A stretch of DNA of 64,000 bases, taken from assembly GCF_021730305.1 (NCBI RefSeq), contig NZ_CP032674.1:3767001-3831000 (forward strand). Reading direction: 5' to 3'. The position numbers were made by a program, and so were the translations under genes. This DNA comes from Xanthobacter sp. YC-JY1 (GTDB lineage: Bacteria > Pseudomonadota > Alphaproteobacteria > Rhizobiales > Xanthobacteraceae). Numbering within the stretch: position 1 is the stretch's first letter; each line of letters opens with the position of its first letter. Under the pieces are notes generated by a model. That model was given only the letters and a program-made list of their open reading frames with translations. It had not been told where the DNA came from and did no database searches. Below are positions 34,111 to 42,383 of the stretch, in pieces.

Positions 34111-34296
34111 GTGGCGCAGGAGCGGGTTTCTTTTATCGGAAGGCTTGCGGCGCGGCAACAGGGGATGGGGCGGTGTCCACGGCGCAGTGCGGATGACCAG
34201 CGGAGCCTTGCCGGAGCGCGATTGGCCCTGTTGCGGCGCCGGAGTGAGGCGGGGGCAGGAGCGCCTCACGCCGGACAGAGGACATCCCCAGAGCCA
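34111..34296. other. Intergenic, nothing recognised
   Basis: GC-rich DNA between the tRNA fragment and the end of the GntR gene. Short hairpins only, no gene. Confidence 0.3.
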
Positions 34297-34971
34297 TCAG
34301 CCGGCGTCCTCCAGCGCCTCCGATTCGGCATGGAGTGCTGCAAGCAGCGTCATGAAGCGCTCGCCCTGCACCAGCACGTGGGCCCGCAGGCGCTCGGCGG
34401 CGAGCGGGCCGTCGCCAGCGAACAGGGCGTCGACGATGCCCTGGTGCTCGGCGAAGGACGCCTCCACGCGGCGCGGCACTTTCAGCTGCAGGCGGCGATA
34501 GGGCTGGAGCCCCCGCTGCAATCTCAGTGCTTCCCCTGCCAGAACCCGGTTGCCGGTGGCGGCATAGATGGCGGCGTGGAAACGGGCATTGGCGGGATAA
34601 TAGGCCTCCTCGTCGCCCGCGGCGGCGGCGATGCGGCAGGTCTCGTGCGCGTCCGAGATCGCCTCGCGGTCGGAGGGGCCCATGCGCTGCACGGCAAGCC
34701 GGCCGCAGGAGGCCTCGATCTCGGCCATCAGCTCGAAGGATTCGATGAGTTCGCGCGGGCCGAGCAGCACCACGAAGGCGCCGCGGCGGGGGCGGATTTC
34801 CACCAGACCGGACGACGAGAGCTGGATCAGCGCCTCGCGGATGGGCGTGCGTGAAACGCCGAACCGCTCGGCGAGGCCCACCTCGTCGAGCCGCTGCCCG
34901 GGCTTCAGCCGGCCGGCGACGATGTCGTCCTCCAGCGCCTCCCTGAGCCTCGGCGTCTGCTCTCCCCGCAC
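34297..34971 (-). CDS. GntR/FadR-type regulator (FCD domain), probably of malonate genes
   Basis: A 224-aa regulator. The winged HTH reads TPRLREALEDDIVAGRLKPG, then RLDEVGLAERFGVSRTPIRE and SGLVEIRPRRGAFV. The C-terminal FCD domain has AEIEASCGRLAV, ARFHAAIYAATGN and EHQGIVDAL, with His residues suited to metal/ligand binding. GTG 34971 is preferred as start because AAGGAG lies 8 bases upstream; the open frame extends further but without family sequence. It is divergent from matA/matB and the TRAP genes, as MatR is in rhizobia, so malonate control is likely. Confidence 0.87.
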   Translation of the reverse strand: MRGEQTPRLREALEDDIVAGRLKPGQRLDEVGLAERFGVSRTPIREALIQLSSSGLVEIRPRRGAFVVLLGPRELIESFELMAEIEASCGRLAVQRMGPSDREAISDAHETCRIAAAAGDEEAYYPANARFHAAIYAATGNRVLAGEALRLQRGLQPYRRLQLKVPRRVEASFAEHQGIVDALFAGDGPLAAERLRAHVLVQGERFMTLLAALHAESEALEDAG

Positions 34972-35275
34972 GACGGCGCTCCTTGCGAACTCCCCGTCAT
35001 CAGAAAGCCGAGTCCGGCCATTCAATGCAAGAGAGAAAATCTTGCATACATGAATATTGACAAAAAATGCAGTTGGATTTCTATTGCCGACAGACGCCGC
35101 GGGGATCCTGGAAGATGCCACATCTTGATACCGGAGCGCCACTTTTGCCCCAGACCCAAAGCGGGATCACCCGAAAGAGAACGCTCCGGCGGGCGGCCTT
35201 GGGCTTGCCTTCGCGGACCGAGCGCCGTCCCATGACGGTGGGGATGTCCGGTAGCGGGGCTGGTGGAGTGCGGCG
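34972..35275. other. Divergent promoter region between gntR and malonyl-CoA decarboxylase
   Basis: The 304 bases hold an AT-rich patch (35020-35090) with the inverted repeat described separately. No gene is seen. Confidence 0.4.
35025..35047. promoter_or_regulatory. GntR/MatR operator candidate
   Basis: ATGCAAG (35025-35031) and CTTGCAT (35041-35047) form a perfect 7-bp inverted repeat with a 9-base spacer in the AT-rich patch. The adjoining CTTGCATACAT resembles the TTGTATACAA type sites bound by FCD-family MatR proteins. Confidence 0.5.
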
Positions 35276-36646
35276 ATGAATTCGAACGCGTCCTTCTTCG
35301 GCGATCTTCTCACCACCATCGCGGATCGCGGCCGCGCCCTGCTCGACCGCAACACCCGCACGTCCGGCGCCACCAAGGCGGCGACGCTGGTGGAACGCTG
35401 CGAACAGCTTCTCTCCGGTCGCGGCGAAGCCTCGGGCGTGGCCCTCGCCACCGACATCCTCGACCGCTACGCCCGCATGAAGACCGGCGAGCGCATCGCC
35501 TTCTTCGAGGCGCTGGCCGAGACCTTCGGGCCGGACCGCGCCCGTCTCGATGCGGCGATCGCCAGCTATGGCCGCACCGGATCGGATGCGGCGACGGCCG
35601 AACTGCACCTTGCCAGCGAGCCGCGCCGGCAGGAGCTGTTCCGCCGCTTCAACATGGCCGCAGGCGCCACCCTCTCCCTGGTCCGGATGCGCGAGCACCT
35701 GATGGACGCCATGGTCCACCGGCGCGACCTTGCCGCCGTGGATCGCGATTTCGGCCACCTGTTCTCGTCCTGGTTCAACCGGGGGTTCCTCGTGCTGCGA
35801 CGCATCGACTGGTCGACGCCCGCCAATGTGCTGGAGAAGATCATCCGCTATGAGGCGGTGCATGCCATCCGCGACTGGAACGACCTGCGCGCCCGCGTCG
35901 ACAGCCCGGACCGGCGTTGCTACGCCTTCTTCCATCCGGCGCTGGTGGACGAGCCGCTGATCTTCGTGGAGGTCGCGCTCACCAAGGACATTCCCGGCGC
36001 CATCGCCCCGGTGCTGGACCAGTCGCGCGAGTTGCTGGAGCCGGAGAAGGCCACCACGGCCGTCTTCTATTCCATCTCCAACTGCCAGCGCGGGCTTGGC
36101 GGCGTCTCCTTCGGCAATTTCCTCATCAAGCAGGTGGTGGAGGAGATTTCCCGCGAGATCCCCTCGCTCACCACCTTCGTTACCCTCTCCCCCGTCCCCG
36201 GCTTCCGCGCCTGGCTCGACGGCGAGCGCAAGGCCGAGACGCCGGCCGCCCTCACCGCCGCCGACAAGGAGACGCTCAAGGCGCTGGATACGCCGGACTG
36301 GGCCGAAAAGGCGGAAGTGCGCGAGGCGCTGACGCCGGTGCTGAACGCCGCCGCGGCCTATTATTTCCTCGTCGCCCGCACTTCCAAGGGCAAGCCGGTG
36401 GACCCGGTGGCCCGCTTCCACCTCGGCAACGGCGCGCGGCTGGAGAAGATCAATCCCATGGGCGACCTCTCGCCCAAGGGCATCGCCCAGGCGGCGGGGC
36501 TCATGGTGAATTACCGCTATGTCCTCAACGACATCGAGAAGAACCACGAGGCCTTCGCCGGCAAGGGCGAGGTTGTCGCGAGCGCGGCGGTGAAGAAGCT
36601 GCTGCGGGCGGATGCGGGCGCCCGCGCCCTCGTTCCGGCTTCCTGA
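35276..36646 (+). CDS. matA: Malonyl-CoA decarboxylase
   Basis: A 456-aa decarboxylase that converts malonyl-CoA to acetyl-CoA and CO2. The N-terminal part is the helical oligomerisation domain. The catalytic domain has HAIRDWNDLRARVDS, RCYAFFHPALVDEPLIFVE, VFYSISNCQRGLGGVSFGNF and LTTFVTLSPVPGFRAWL; the conserved His and Ser are in FFHPAL and LSPVPG. The C-terminal RFHLGNGARLEKINPMGD is typical of the family. Length is usual for the bacterial enzyme. It is followed 61 bases later by matB, giving the matAB malonate pathway. Confidence 0.95.
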   Translation: MNSNASFFGDLLTTIADRGRALLDRNTRTSGATKAATLVERCEQLLSGRGEASGVALATDILDRYARMKTGERIAFFEALAETFGPDRARLDAAIASYGRTGSDAATAELHLASEPRRQELFRRFNMAAGATLSLVRMREHLMDAMVHRRDLAAVDRDFGHLFSSWFNRGFLVLRRIDWSTPANVLEKIIRYEAVHAIRDWNDLRARVDSPDRRCYAFFHPALVDEPLIFVEVALTKDIPGAIAPVLDQSRELLEPEKATTAVFYSISNCQRGLGGVSFGNFLIKQVVEEISREIPSLTTFVTLSPVPGFRAWLDGERKAETPAALTAADKETLKALDTPDWAEKAEVREALTPVLNAAAAYYFLVARTSKGKPVDPVARFHLGNGARLEKINPMGDLSPKGIAQAAGLMVNYRYVLNDIEKNHEAFAGKGEVVASAAVKKLLRADAGARALVPAS

Positions 36647-36707
36647 ACTTGCCCGTGTCCTGAGCTGACCGCCGCGCCACCGGCACAGCCGCCAACGAGA
36701 CGAAGAT

Positions 36708-38237
36708 ATGACCGAGAACCACCTTTTCAGCGCCATCCGCGCCGCCATCCCGGCGATGGACAAGCCCCTCGCCCGCCTCATGGACGGGACGGTGGAGACC
36801 TATGGCGACGCGCTCGCCCTGTCCGCCCGCCTCGCCAACCTCCTCGTCGCGCGCGGCGTGAAGCCCGGCGACCGGGTGGCGGTGCAGGTGGAGAAATCCT
36901 GGCCCGCCCTCGCGCTTTATCTGGCGACGATCCGCGCGGGCGCGGTCTATCTGCCGCTCAACACGGCCTATACGCTGAACGAGGTCGAGTATTTCCTTTC
37001 CGACGCCGAGCCCGCCGTGTTCGTGTGCCGGCCGGAGATCGAGCAGGACGCGCGGGCGCTGGCCACCCGGCTCGGCGTCGGCGCGGTGGAGACCCTCGGC
37101 ACCGACGGGAAGGGCTCCCTCACCGATGCCGCCGCCGCCTTCCCCGATACGTTCGAGGACGCGGCGCGCGGCCCGGAGGATCTCGGGGGCATTCTCTACA
37201 CCTCGGGCACCACGGGCCGCGCCAAGGGCGCCATGCTCACGCACGCCAACCTGCTCTCCAATGCGCAGACGCTGAAGGACTACTGGCGTTTCACCGCGGA
37301 CGACGTGCTGCTGCACGCGCTGCCCATTTTCCACACCCACGGCCTGTTCGTGGCTTCCAACATCATCCTGCTGGCCGGCGCGAGCATGGAGTTCCGCTCC
37401 AAGTTCGATCCGAAGGAGGCCATTGCCCTCATGTCGGCGGGCAAGGTGACGACGCTCATGGGCGTGCCCACCTTCTACACGCGCCTGCTCGACCAGCCCG
37501 GCCTCACCCGCGAGGCGACGAAGGGCATGCGGCTGTTCATCTCCGGCTCCGCGCCGCTGCTCGCCGAGACCCATCGCGCCTTCGAGGAGCGGACCGGCCA
37601 CGCCATCCTCGAGCGCTACGGCATGACCGAGACGGGCATGAACACATCCAACCCCTATGACGGCGCGCGCATCGCCGGCACGGTGGGCTATCCCCTCCCC
37701 GGCATCAGCGCGCGCGTCACCGATCCGGAGACCGGCGCGGTGCTTCCCACCGGCGAGATCGGCATGATCGAGGTTGAGGGGCCGAACGTGTTCAAGGGCT
37801 ACTGGCGAATGCCGGAAAAGACCGCCTCCGAGTTCCGCGACGGCTTCTTCATCACCGGCGACCTCGGCAAGATCGACGAGAAGGGCTACGTGCACATCGT
37901 CGGCCGCGGCAAGGATCTGGTCATCACCGGCGGCTTCAACGTCTATCCCAAGGAAGTGGAAGGCGAGATCGACGCCATCCCGGGCGTCGTGGAAAGCGCG
38001 GTCATCGGCGTGCCCCACCCGGATTTCGGCGAGGGCGTCACAGCCGTCATCGTCGCCCAGAAGGAGGCGACGCTGACGGAAGAGGCCGTCCACCGCGCCC
38101 TCGAAAATCGTCTTGCGAAGTTCAAGCAGCCCAAGCGCGTATTCTTCGTCTCCGAACTGCCGCGCAACACCATGGGCAAGGTGCAGAAGAATATCCTTCG
38201 GGATACCTACAAGGACATTTATCGTAACGTTGCGTAA
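36708..38237 (+). CDS. matB: Malonyl-CoA synthetase
   Basis: A 509-aa acyl-adenylate-forming ligase that activates malonate to malonyl-CoA with ATP and CoA. The P-loop-like motif is ILYTSGTTGRAKGAMLTHAN, the A5 motif ERYGMTETGMNTSNPYDG, the A7/A8 hinge FFITGDLGKIDEKGYVHIVG-RGKDLVITGG, and the A10 lysine is in NTMGKVQKN. The YGMTETGMN form with following Asn-Pro-Tyr is the MatB type. With matA and the TRAP transporter it lets the cell use malonate as acetyl-CoA source. Confidence 0.95.
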   Translation: MTENHLFSAIRAAIPAMDKPLARLMDGTVETYGDALALSARLANLLVARGVKPGDRVAVQVEKSWPALALYLATIRAGAVYLPLNTAYTLNEVEYFLSDAEPAVFVCRPEIEQDARALATRLGVGAVETLGTDGKGSLTDAAAAFPDTFEDAARGPEDLGGILYTSGTTGRAKGAMLTHANLLSNAQTLKDYWRFTADDVLLHALPIFHTHGLFVASNIILLAGASMEFRSKFDPKEAIALMSAGKVTTLMGVPTFYTRLLDQPGLTREATKGMRLFISGSAPLLAETHRAFEERTGHAILERYGMTETGMNTSNPYDGARIAGTVGYPLPGISARVTDPETGAVLPTGEIGMIEVEGPNVFKGYWRMPEKTASEFRDGFFITGDLGKIDEKGYVHIVGRGKDLVITGGFNVYPKEVEGEIDAIPGVVESAVIGVPHPDFGEGVTAVIVAQKEATLTEEAVHRALENRLAKFKQPKRVFFVSELPRNTMGKVQKNILRDTYKDIYRNVA

Positions 38238-38241
38238 GACA

Positions 38242-38258
38242 CCCGCCACATAGGCGGG
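38242..38258. terminator. Short hairpin after matB
   Basis: CCCGCC-ACATA-GGCGGG, a perfect 6-bp stem, lies 5 bases after the matB stop. No T-run follows, so it may reduce rather than stop transcription into the TRAP genes. Confidence 0.35.
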
Positions 38259-38405
38259 ACACAGGGCCGACGGCGGAGCAACCGCCGCGGCCGACAGGAC
38301 GGGGAGCCGGAGGCGGGAAACCTCAGGACACCCCGAACGACCAAAAAAATGAAATGGGAAACGCCACAGGCCGCATCCAAGGCGGACGCACGGGAGGACA
38401 ACACC

Positions 38406-39410
38406 ATGATCGGATCACGGACCATTGCGCGCGCTTGCGCGCTCGCCTGCGCCATCGCGTTTTCGGCGCCGGCCTTGGCCCAGGACATCACCCTGCGCGC
38501 CTCGCACCAGTTTCCGGGCGGCAAGGGAGACCCGCGCGACGAGATGGTGCAGATGATCGCCCGCGACGTCGCGGCGGCCAATGTCGGCATCAAGATCCAG
38601 GTCTTCCCCGGCGCTTCGCTGTACAAGGCGAACGAGCAATGGGGCGCGCTGACGAAGGGCCAGCTCGACATTTCGTCCTTCCCGCTCGACTACGCCTCCG
38701 GCCGCGTGCCCCAGTTCTCGGTGACGCTGATGCCAGGCCTGGTGCGCAACTTCGACCGGGCTGATCGGCTCAACAGCTCACCCTTCATGCAGGACATCAA
38801 GAAGATCGTCGAGGCGCAGGGCGCCATCGTGATCGCCGACGCCTGGCTTTCCGGCGCCTTCGCCTCCAAGAAGGGCTGCATCACCGGGCCCGACAGCATC
38901 AAGGGGCAGGTGACGCGCGCCGCCGGTCCTGCCTTCGAGCAGATGTTGGCGGCCGCCGGTGCCTCCATCGCCTCGATGCCGTCCTCCGAAATCTATTCGG
39001 GCATGCAGACGGGCGTGCTGGATGCCACCAACACCTCCTCTGAGAGCTTCGTCTCCTACCGCCTGTTCGAGCAAGTGAAGTGCCTCACCGCGCCGGGCGC
39101 CAATGCACTGTGGTTCATGTACGAGCCGGTGCTCATGTCCAAGCAGGTGTTCGACCGGCTTAAGCCCGACCAGCAGAAGGCCATCCTTGCGGCCGGAAAG
39201 AAGGCGCAGGACTGGTTCGCGCAGGAGGTGCGCAAGGGCGACCAGAAGCTCGTCGACACCTTCAAGAAAGCCGGCGTCGAGGTGATCGAGATGTCGGCGT
39301 CCGACTATGACGCCTGGCTCAAGGTGGCGCAGGCCAGCGCCTACAAGAACTTCTCGGAAAAGGTGAAGGGTGGCGACGAGTTGATCAAGAAGGCCCTCGC
39401 CGTCCAGTGA
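38406..39410 (+). CDS. dctP: TRAP transporter periplasmic binding protein (DctP-like)
   Basis: A 334-aa extracytoplasmic solute receptor. The signal peptide is ARACALACAIAFSAPALAQ, cleaved after AQ near residue 26. The mature part has ITLRASHQFPGGKGDP, DISSFPLDYASGRVPQF, then SEIYSGMQTGVLDATNTS and WFMYEPVLMSKQVFDRL, all typical of DctP proteins. GGGAGG before ATG 38406 decides the start. Directly after matAB, it is most likely the malonate or dicarboxylate receptor. Confidence 0.92.
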   Translation: MIGSRTIARACALACAIAFSAPALAQDITLRASHQFPGGKGDPRDEMVQMIARDVAAANVGIKIQVFPGASLYKANEQWGALTKGQLDISSFPLDYASGRVPQFSVTLMPGLVRNFDRADRLNSSPFMQDIKKIVEAQGAIVIADAWLSGAFASKKGCITGPDSIKGQVTRAAGPAFEQMLAAAGASIASMPSSEIYSGMQTGVLDATNTSSESFVSYRLFEQVKCLTAPGANALWFMYEPVLMSKQVFDRLKPDQQKAILAAGKKAQDWFAQEVRKGDQKLVDTFKKAGVEVIEMSASDYDAWLKVAQASAYKNFSEKVKGGDELIKKALAVQ

Positions 39411-39509
39411 CCGGGCGGGCGCCTGCCGCGCCCTGATGGCCTTCGCCGCCCGCCGCACTGACGGCGGGTGGCGCTCCACACGCGCCCACGCTTTGCCGCC
39501 GAGGCTTCC

Positions 39510-40016
39510 ATGACCCGCTCATTCCTCCACGCCGTGGATTTCCTGTCGCGCGCCGTCGCGATCCTCGCCGGGCTCCTGCTCGTCGCCTCCATGGTGGTCA
39601 TCTGCCAGATGATCTTCATGCGCTACGTGTTCCGCGCGCCCACCATCTGGCAGACCGATTTCGTGGTGTTCACCGCGACGGCCGCGGTCTTCCTCGGCGC
39701 ACCCTATGTGCTGCTGACGCGCGGCCATGTGGGGGTGGATGTCATAGAGATCATGGCGGCAAAGCCCGTGCAGCGGGTGCTGGGCATCATCGGGGCGGTG
39801 CTCGGCCTCCTGTTCGCCATCGCTATGACGGTGGCGAGCAGCATCTTCTTTCACGAGGCCTATGTGAATGAGTGGCGCACCTCCACGGTCGCCGCCATCA
39901 CATTGTGGATTCCTCTTCTACCGCTGCCCGTTAGCTTCGCCCTCCTCACCCTCCAGTACGTGGCCGAACTGGTGCGCCGCATCTCCGGCACGGACGGCTT
40001 CGGAGCGCACCCGTGA
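39510..40016 (+). CDS. dctQ: TRAP transporter small permease (DctQ-like)
   Basis: A 168-aa membrane protein with four predicted helices: AVAILAGLLLVASMVVICQ, then TDFVVFTATAAVFLGAPYVL, VLGIIGAVLGLLFAIAMTV and a last around LPVSFALLTLQYVAEL. MRYVFRAPTIWQTDF is the characteristic DctQ segment. The start at 39510 has GAGG upstream. Its stop overlaps the dctM start as TGATG. Confidence 0.9.
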   Translation: MTRSFLHAVDFLSRAVAILAGLLLVASMVVICQMIFMRYVFRAPTIWQTDFVVFTATAAVFLGAPYVLLTRGHVGVDVIEIMAAKPVQRVLGIIGAVLGLLFAIAMTVASSIFFHEAYVNEWRTSTVAAITLWIPLLPLPVSFALLTLQYVAELVRRISGTDGFGAHP

Positions 40017-41338
40017 TGACCCTCTCCCCCACCACGTCGGGCCTCGTCGTCATCGGCATCCTGTTCGCGCTTCTCGCCACGGGTATGCCCATCGCCTTCG
40101 CCCTCGGGCTCACCGCTATTTTCGGCCTGCTGATGGCCAGCGGATGGGGCGTGTTCGAGGTGCTGGCCGAGACCATGTTCGCCGGCATCGCCAACCTCGC
40201 CTATGTCTCCATTCCCATGTTCGTGCTGATGGGCGCAGCGGTCGCCGCTACCCCCGCGGGCCGCGATCTCTACGAGGCGCTGGACCGCTGGCTGAACCGG
40301 GTGCCGGGCGGGCTGGTGCTTTCCAACATCGGCGCCTGCGCGATCTTCGCCGGCATGACGGGATCGAGCCCCGCCACCTGCGCCGCCATCGGCAAGATGG
40401 GCATTCCGGAGATGCTGAAGCGCGGCTATCCCGCGTCGGTCGCCACCGGATCCATCTGCGCGGGCGGCACCCTCGGCATCCTCATCCCGCCCTCGGTGAC
40501 GATGATCGTCTACGGCATCGCCACCGAGACCTCCATCGGCCGGCTGTTCCTGGCGGGCGTGATGCCGGGCCTGATGCTCACCGCCATGTTTATGGCGTGG
40601 TCGCTCTACGATTGCAGCCGCAAGGGATTCCGCTTCGACGATCGCGGAACCCGCTTCTCCTTCAGCCAGAAACTGGAAGCGCTGCCGAAGGTCCTGCCCT
40701 TCCTCATCATCATCCTCGGAACGCTCTATGTGCTGTACGGCGGCGTCGCCACGCCTTCGGAGGCGGCGGGCGCGGGCGCCTTCCTGACGCTCGGCGTCGT
40801 CATCGTCATGTACCGGCTGTTCCGGCCGAAGCCGGTGTTCGAGATCTTCTCGTCCACCCTCAGGGAGAGTGTCATGATCATGATGATCATGGCCTCGGCG
40901 GAATTGTTCGCCTTCGCCCTGTCCTCGCTCTTCATCACCCAGACCGTGGCGGCCTCGATCGCGGGCCTGGACGTGAACCGCTGGGTGCTGATGGCGATCA
41001 TCAACCTGTTCCTGCTGGTGGCCGGCATGTTCCTGCCGCCGGTGGCGATCATCGTGATGTCGGCACCGCTGCTCTACCCCATCATCGTGTCGTCAGGATT
41101 CGACCCCTACTGGTTCGCCGTGATCCTGACCATCAACATGGAGATCGGGCTCATCACCCCGCCGGTGGGGCTGAACCTGTTCGTAGTGAACGCCATCGCC
41201 CCGCAGGTGCCGACAGCCCAGGTGCTGAAGGGCGCCCTGCCCTACGTGCTGCTGATGATCGGCGGCATTGTCGTGCTCAGCATATTTCCCGGCATCGTCA
41301 CCTGGCTGCCGGACACGGTGATGGGCCCCGTGAAGTGA
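40016..41338 (+). CDS. dctM: TRAP transporter large permease (DctM-like)
   Basis: A 440-aa protein with about 12 membrane helices. Family marks are ATGMPIAFALGLTAIF, FVLMGAAVAATPAGRDLYEAL, AGMTGSSPATCAAIGKMGIP, GGTLGILIPPSVTMIVYGI and the late IGLITPPVGLNLFVVNAI. It overlaps dctQ by TGATG, and its stop is 4 bases from the converging transglutaminase gene. It completes the TRAP system placed after matAB. Confidence 0.94.
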   Translation: MTLSPTTSGLVVIGILFALLATGMPIAFALGLTAIFGLLMASGWGVFEVLAETMFAGIANLAYVSIPMFVLMGAAVAATPAGRDLYEALDRWLNRVPGGLVLSNIGACAIFAGMTGSSPATCAAIGKMGIPEMLKRGYPASVATGSICAGGTLGILIPPSVTMIVYGIATETSIGRLFLAGVMPGLMLTAMFMAWSLYDCSRKGFRFDDRGTRFSFSQKLEALPKVLPFLIIILGTLYVLYGGVATPSEAAGAGAFLTLGVVIVMYRLFRPKPVFEIFSSTLRESVMIMMIMASAELFAFALSSLFITQTVAASIAGLDVNRWVLMAIINLFLLVAGMFLPPVAIIVMSAPLLYPIIVSSGFDPYWFAVILTINMEIGLITPPVGLNLFVVNAIAPQVPTAQVLKGALPYVLLMIGGIVVLSIFPGIVTWLPDTVMGPVK

Positions 41339-41342
41339 AGCC

Positions 41343-42227
41343 TCAGCGCACCACCGGCACCACGTCCACGCCCACGGCGAGGATGTGGTCGCCGGACGAG
41401 ACGATCACCCCGTCTACCGGCGAGACATCCGCATAATCGCGGCCGACGGCGAGGATGATGTGGTCGTCCCCGGCGGGGATGGCGTTGGTAGGGTCGAGCC
41501 CGATCCAGCCGAAGGCCGGCCCGCACCACACCTCGGCCCAGGCATGGGTGGCATCCGCCCCCTCCAGCCGCGGCTGACCCTCGGGCGGGATGGTGCGCAG
41601 ATAGCCGGAGACGTAGCGCGCCGGCAGGCCGAGCCCGCGCAGGCCGGCGATCATCACCTGGGCGAAGTCCTGGCACACGCCCGCCTTCGCCGCGAACGCC
41701 TCGTGGGGCGAAGTGGTGACGATGGTGGCGCCGGGCTCGTAGGTGAACTCGTCATGCACCCGGTGCATCAGCTCCAGCGCGGCCTCCAGCACGGGGCGGT
41801 CGCCGCGGAAGCTGGTCGCCGTCCAATCGGTGATCTCGTTGTCGATGGGCACCGCCCGGCTCGGGAACAGACCGTGGGCGGCCGCGTCCGGCCCCAGGTC
41901 CGTCTCCTCCAGCGCGGCGGCGCGTACCTCGTCCACCAGCGGGGTGGTCGCCGGGTCCGGCAGGGGCGTCGCGGTCACGTCCACCCGGCTGCGGGTGGTG
42001 ATGGAGAGATGGCCGTGGGGCTGGTCGATGGTGAGCCAGGTCAGGCCGTTGCCGAAGAAGTCGGTGCCCTGCTCCAGCTCCGCCGGCTCAGGGTCCACAT
42101 CGAGGATGTGGGCGATGACGTGCTGATGGCCGAAGCGGTCCACCGGCGTCATGCGCAGCACCTGCCGCACCACGCGCACCGGCACCTGATAGCTGTAGGT
42201 CGTGGTCTGGCGAATATCGTAGAGCAT
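41343..42227 (-). CDS. Transglutaminase-like cysteine peptidase family protein
   Basis: A 294-aa protein with the N-terminal beta domain (MLYDIRQTTTYSYQVPV) and a transglutaminase core. The catalytic Cys is in AKAGVCQDFAQVMIAGLR, the His in GADATHAWAEVW and the Asp in GWIGLDPTNAIP. It is the last gene of a leftward three-gene cluster: DUF2126 transglutaminase, ATP-grasp/alpha-E fusion, this gene. Such clusters are thought to make or cleave peptide/isopeptide products, but no function is proven. It is separated from the fusion gene by a tandem repeat. Confidence 0.9.
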   Translation of the reverse strand: MLYDIRQTTTYSYQVPVRVVRQVLRMTPVDRFGHQHVIAHILDVDPEPAELEQGTDFFGNGLTWLTIDQPHGHLSITTRSRVDVTATPLPDPATTPLVDEVRAAALEETDLGPDAAAHGLFPSRAVPIDNEITDWTATSFRGDRPVLEAALELMHRVHDEFTYEPGATIVTTSPHEAFAAKAGVCQDFAQVMIAGLRGLGLPARYVSGYLRTIPPEGQPRLEGADATHAWAEVWCGPAFGWIGLDPTNAIPAGDDHIILAVGRDYADVSPVDGVIVSSGDHILAVGVDVVPVVR

Positions 42228-42231
42228 TTGA

Positions 42232-42363
42232 CGTTGCTTTCGCTCAGGCGCCGCGCGGGCTGTCTCGTTGCTTTCGCTCAGGCGCCGCGCGGGCTGTCTC
42301 GTTGCTTTCGCTCAGGCGCCGCGCGGGCTGTCTCGTTGCTTTCGCTCAGGCGCCGCGCGGGCT
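42232..42363. repeat. 34-bp tandem repeat, four copies
   Basis: Three full copies of a 34-base unit begin at 42232, 42266 and 42300, and a fourth of 30 bases at 42334. The unit opens CGTTGCTTTCGCTCAGGCGC and continues CGCGCGGGCTGTCT. The copies are identical by eye. The array fills the gap between the ATP-grasp/alpha-E gene and the transglutaminase gene, so it is in the transcribed leader of the latter. Recent expansion is likely. Confidence 0.9.
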
Positions 42364-42383
42364 TGGGGCTCGCGGGGCTCGCA

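Noticed and set aside
42232-42363. Tandem repeats considered as a CRISPR array
   Set aside because: The units abut directly with no variable spacers, and no cas genes are near.
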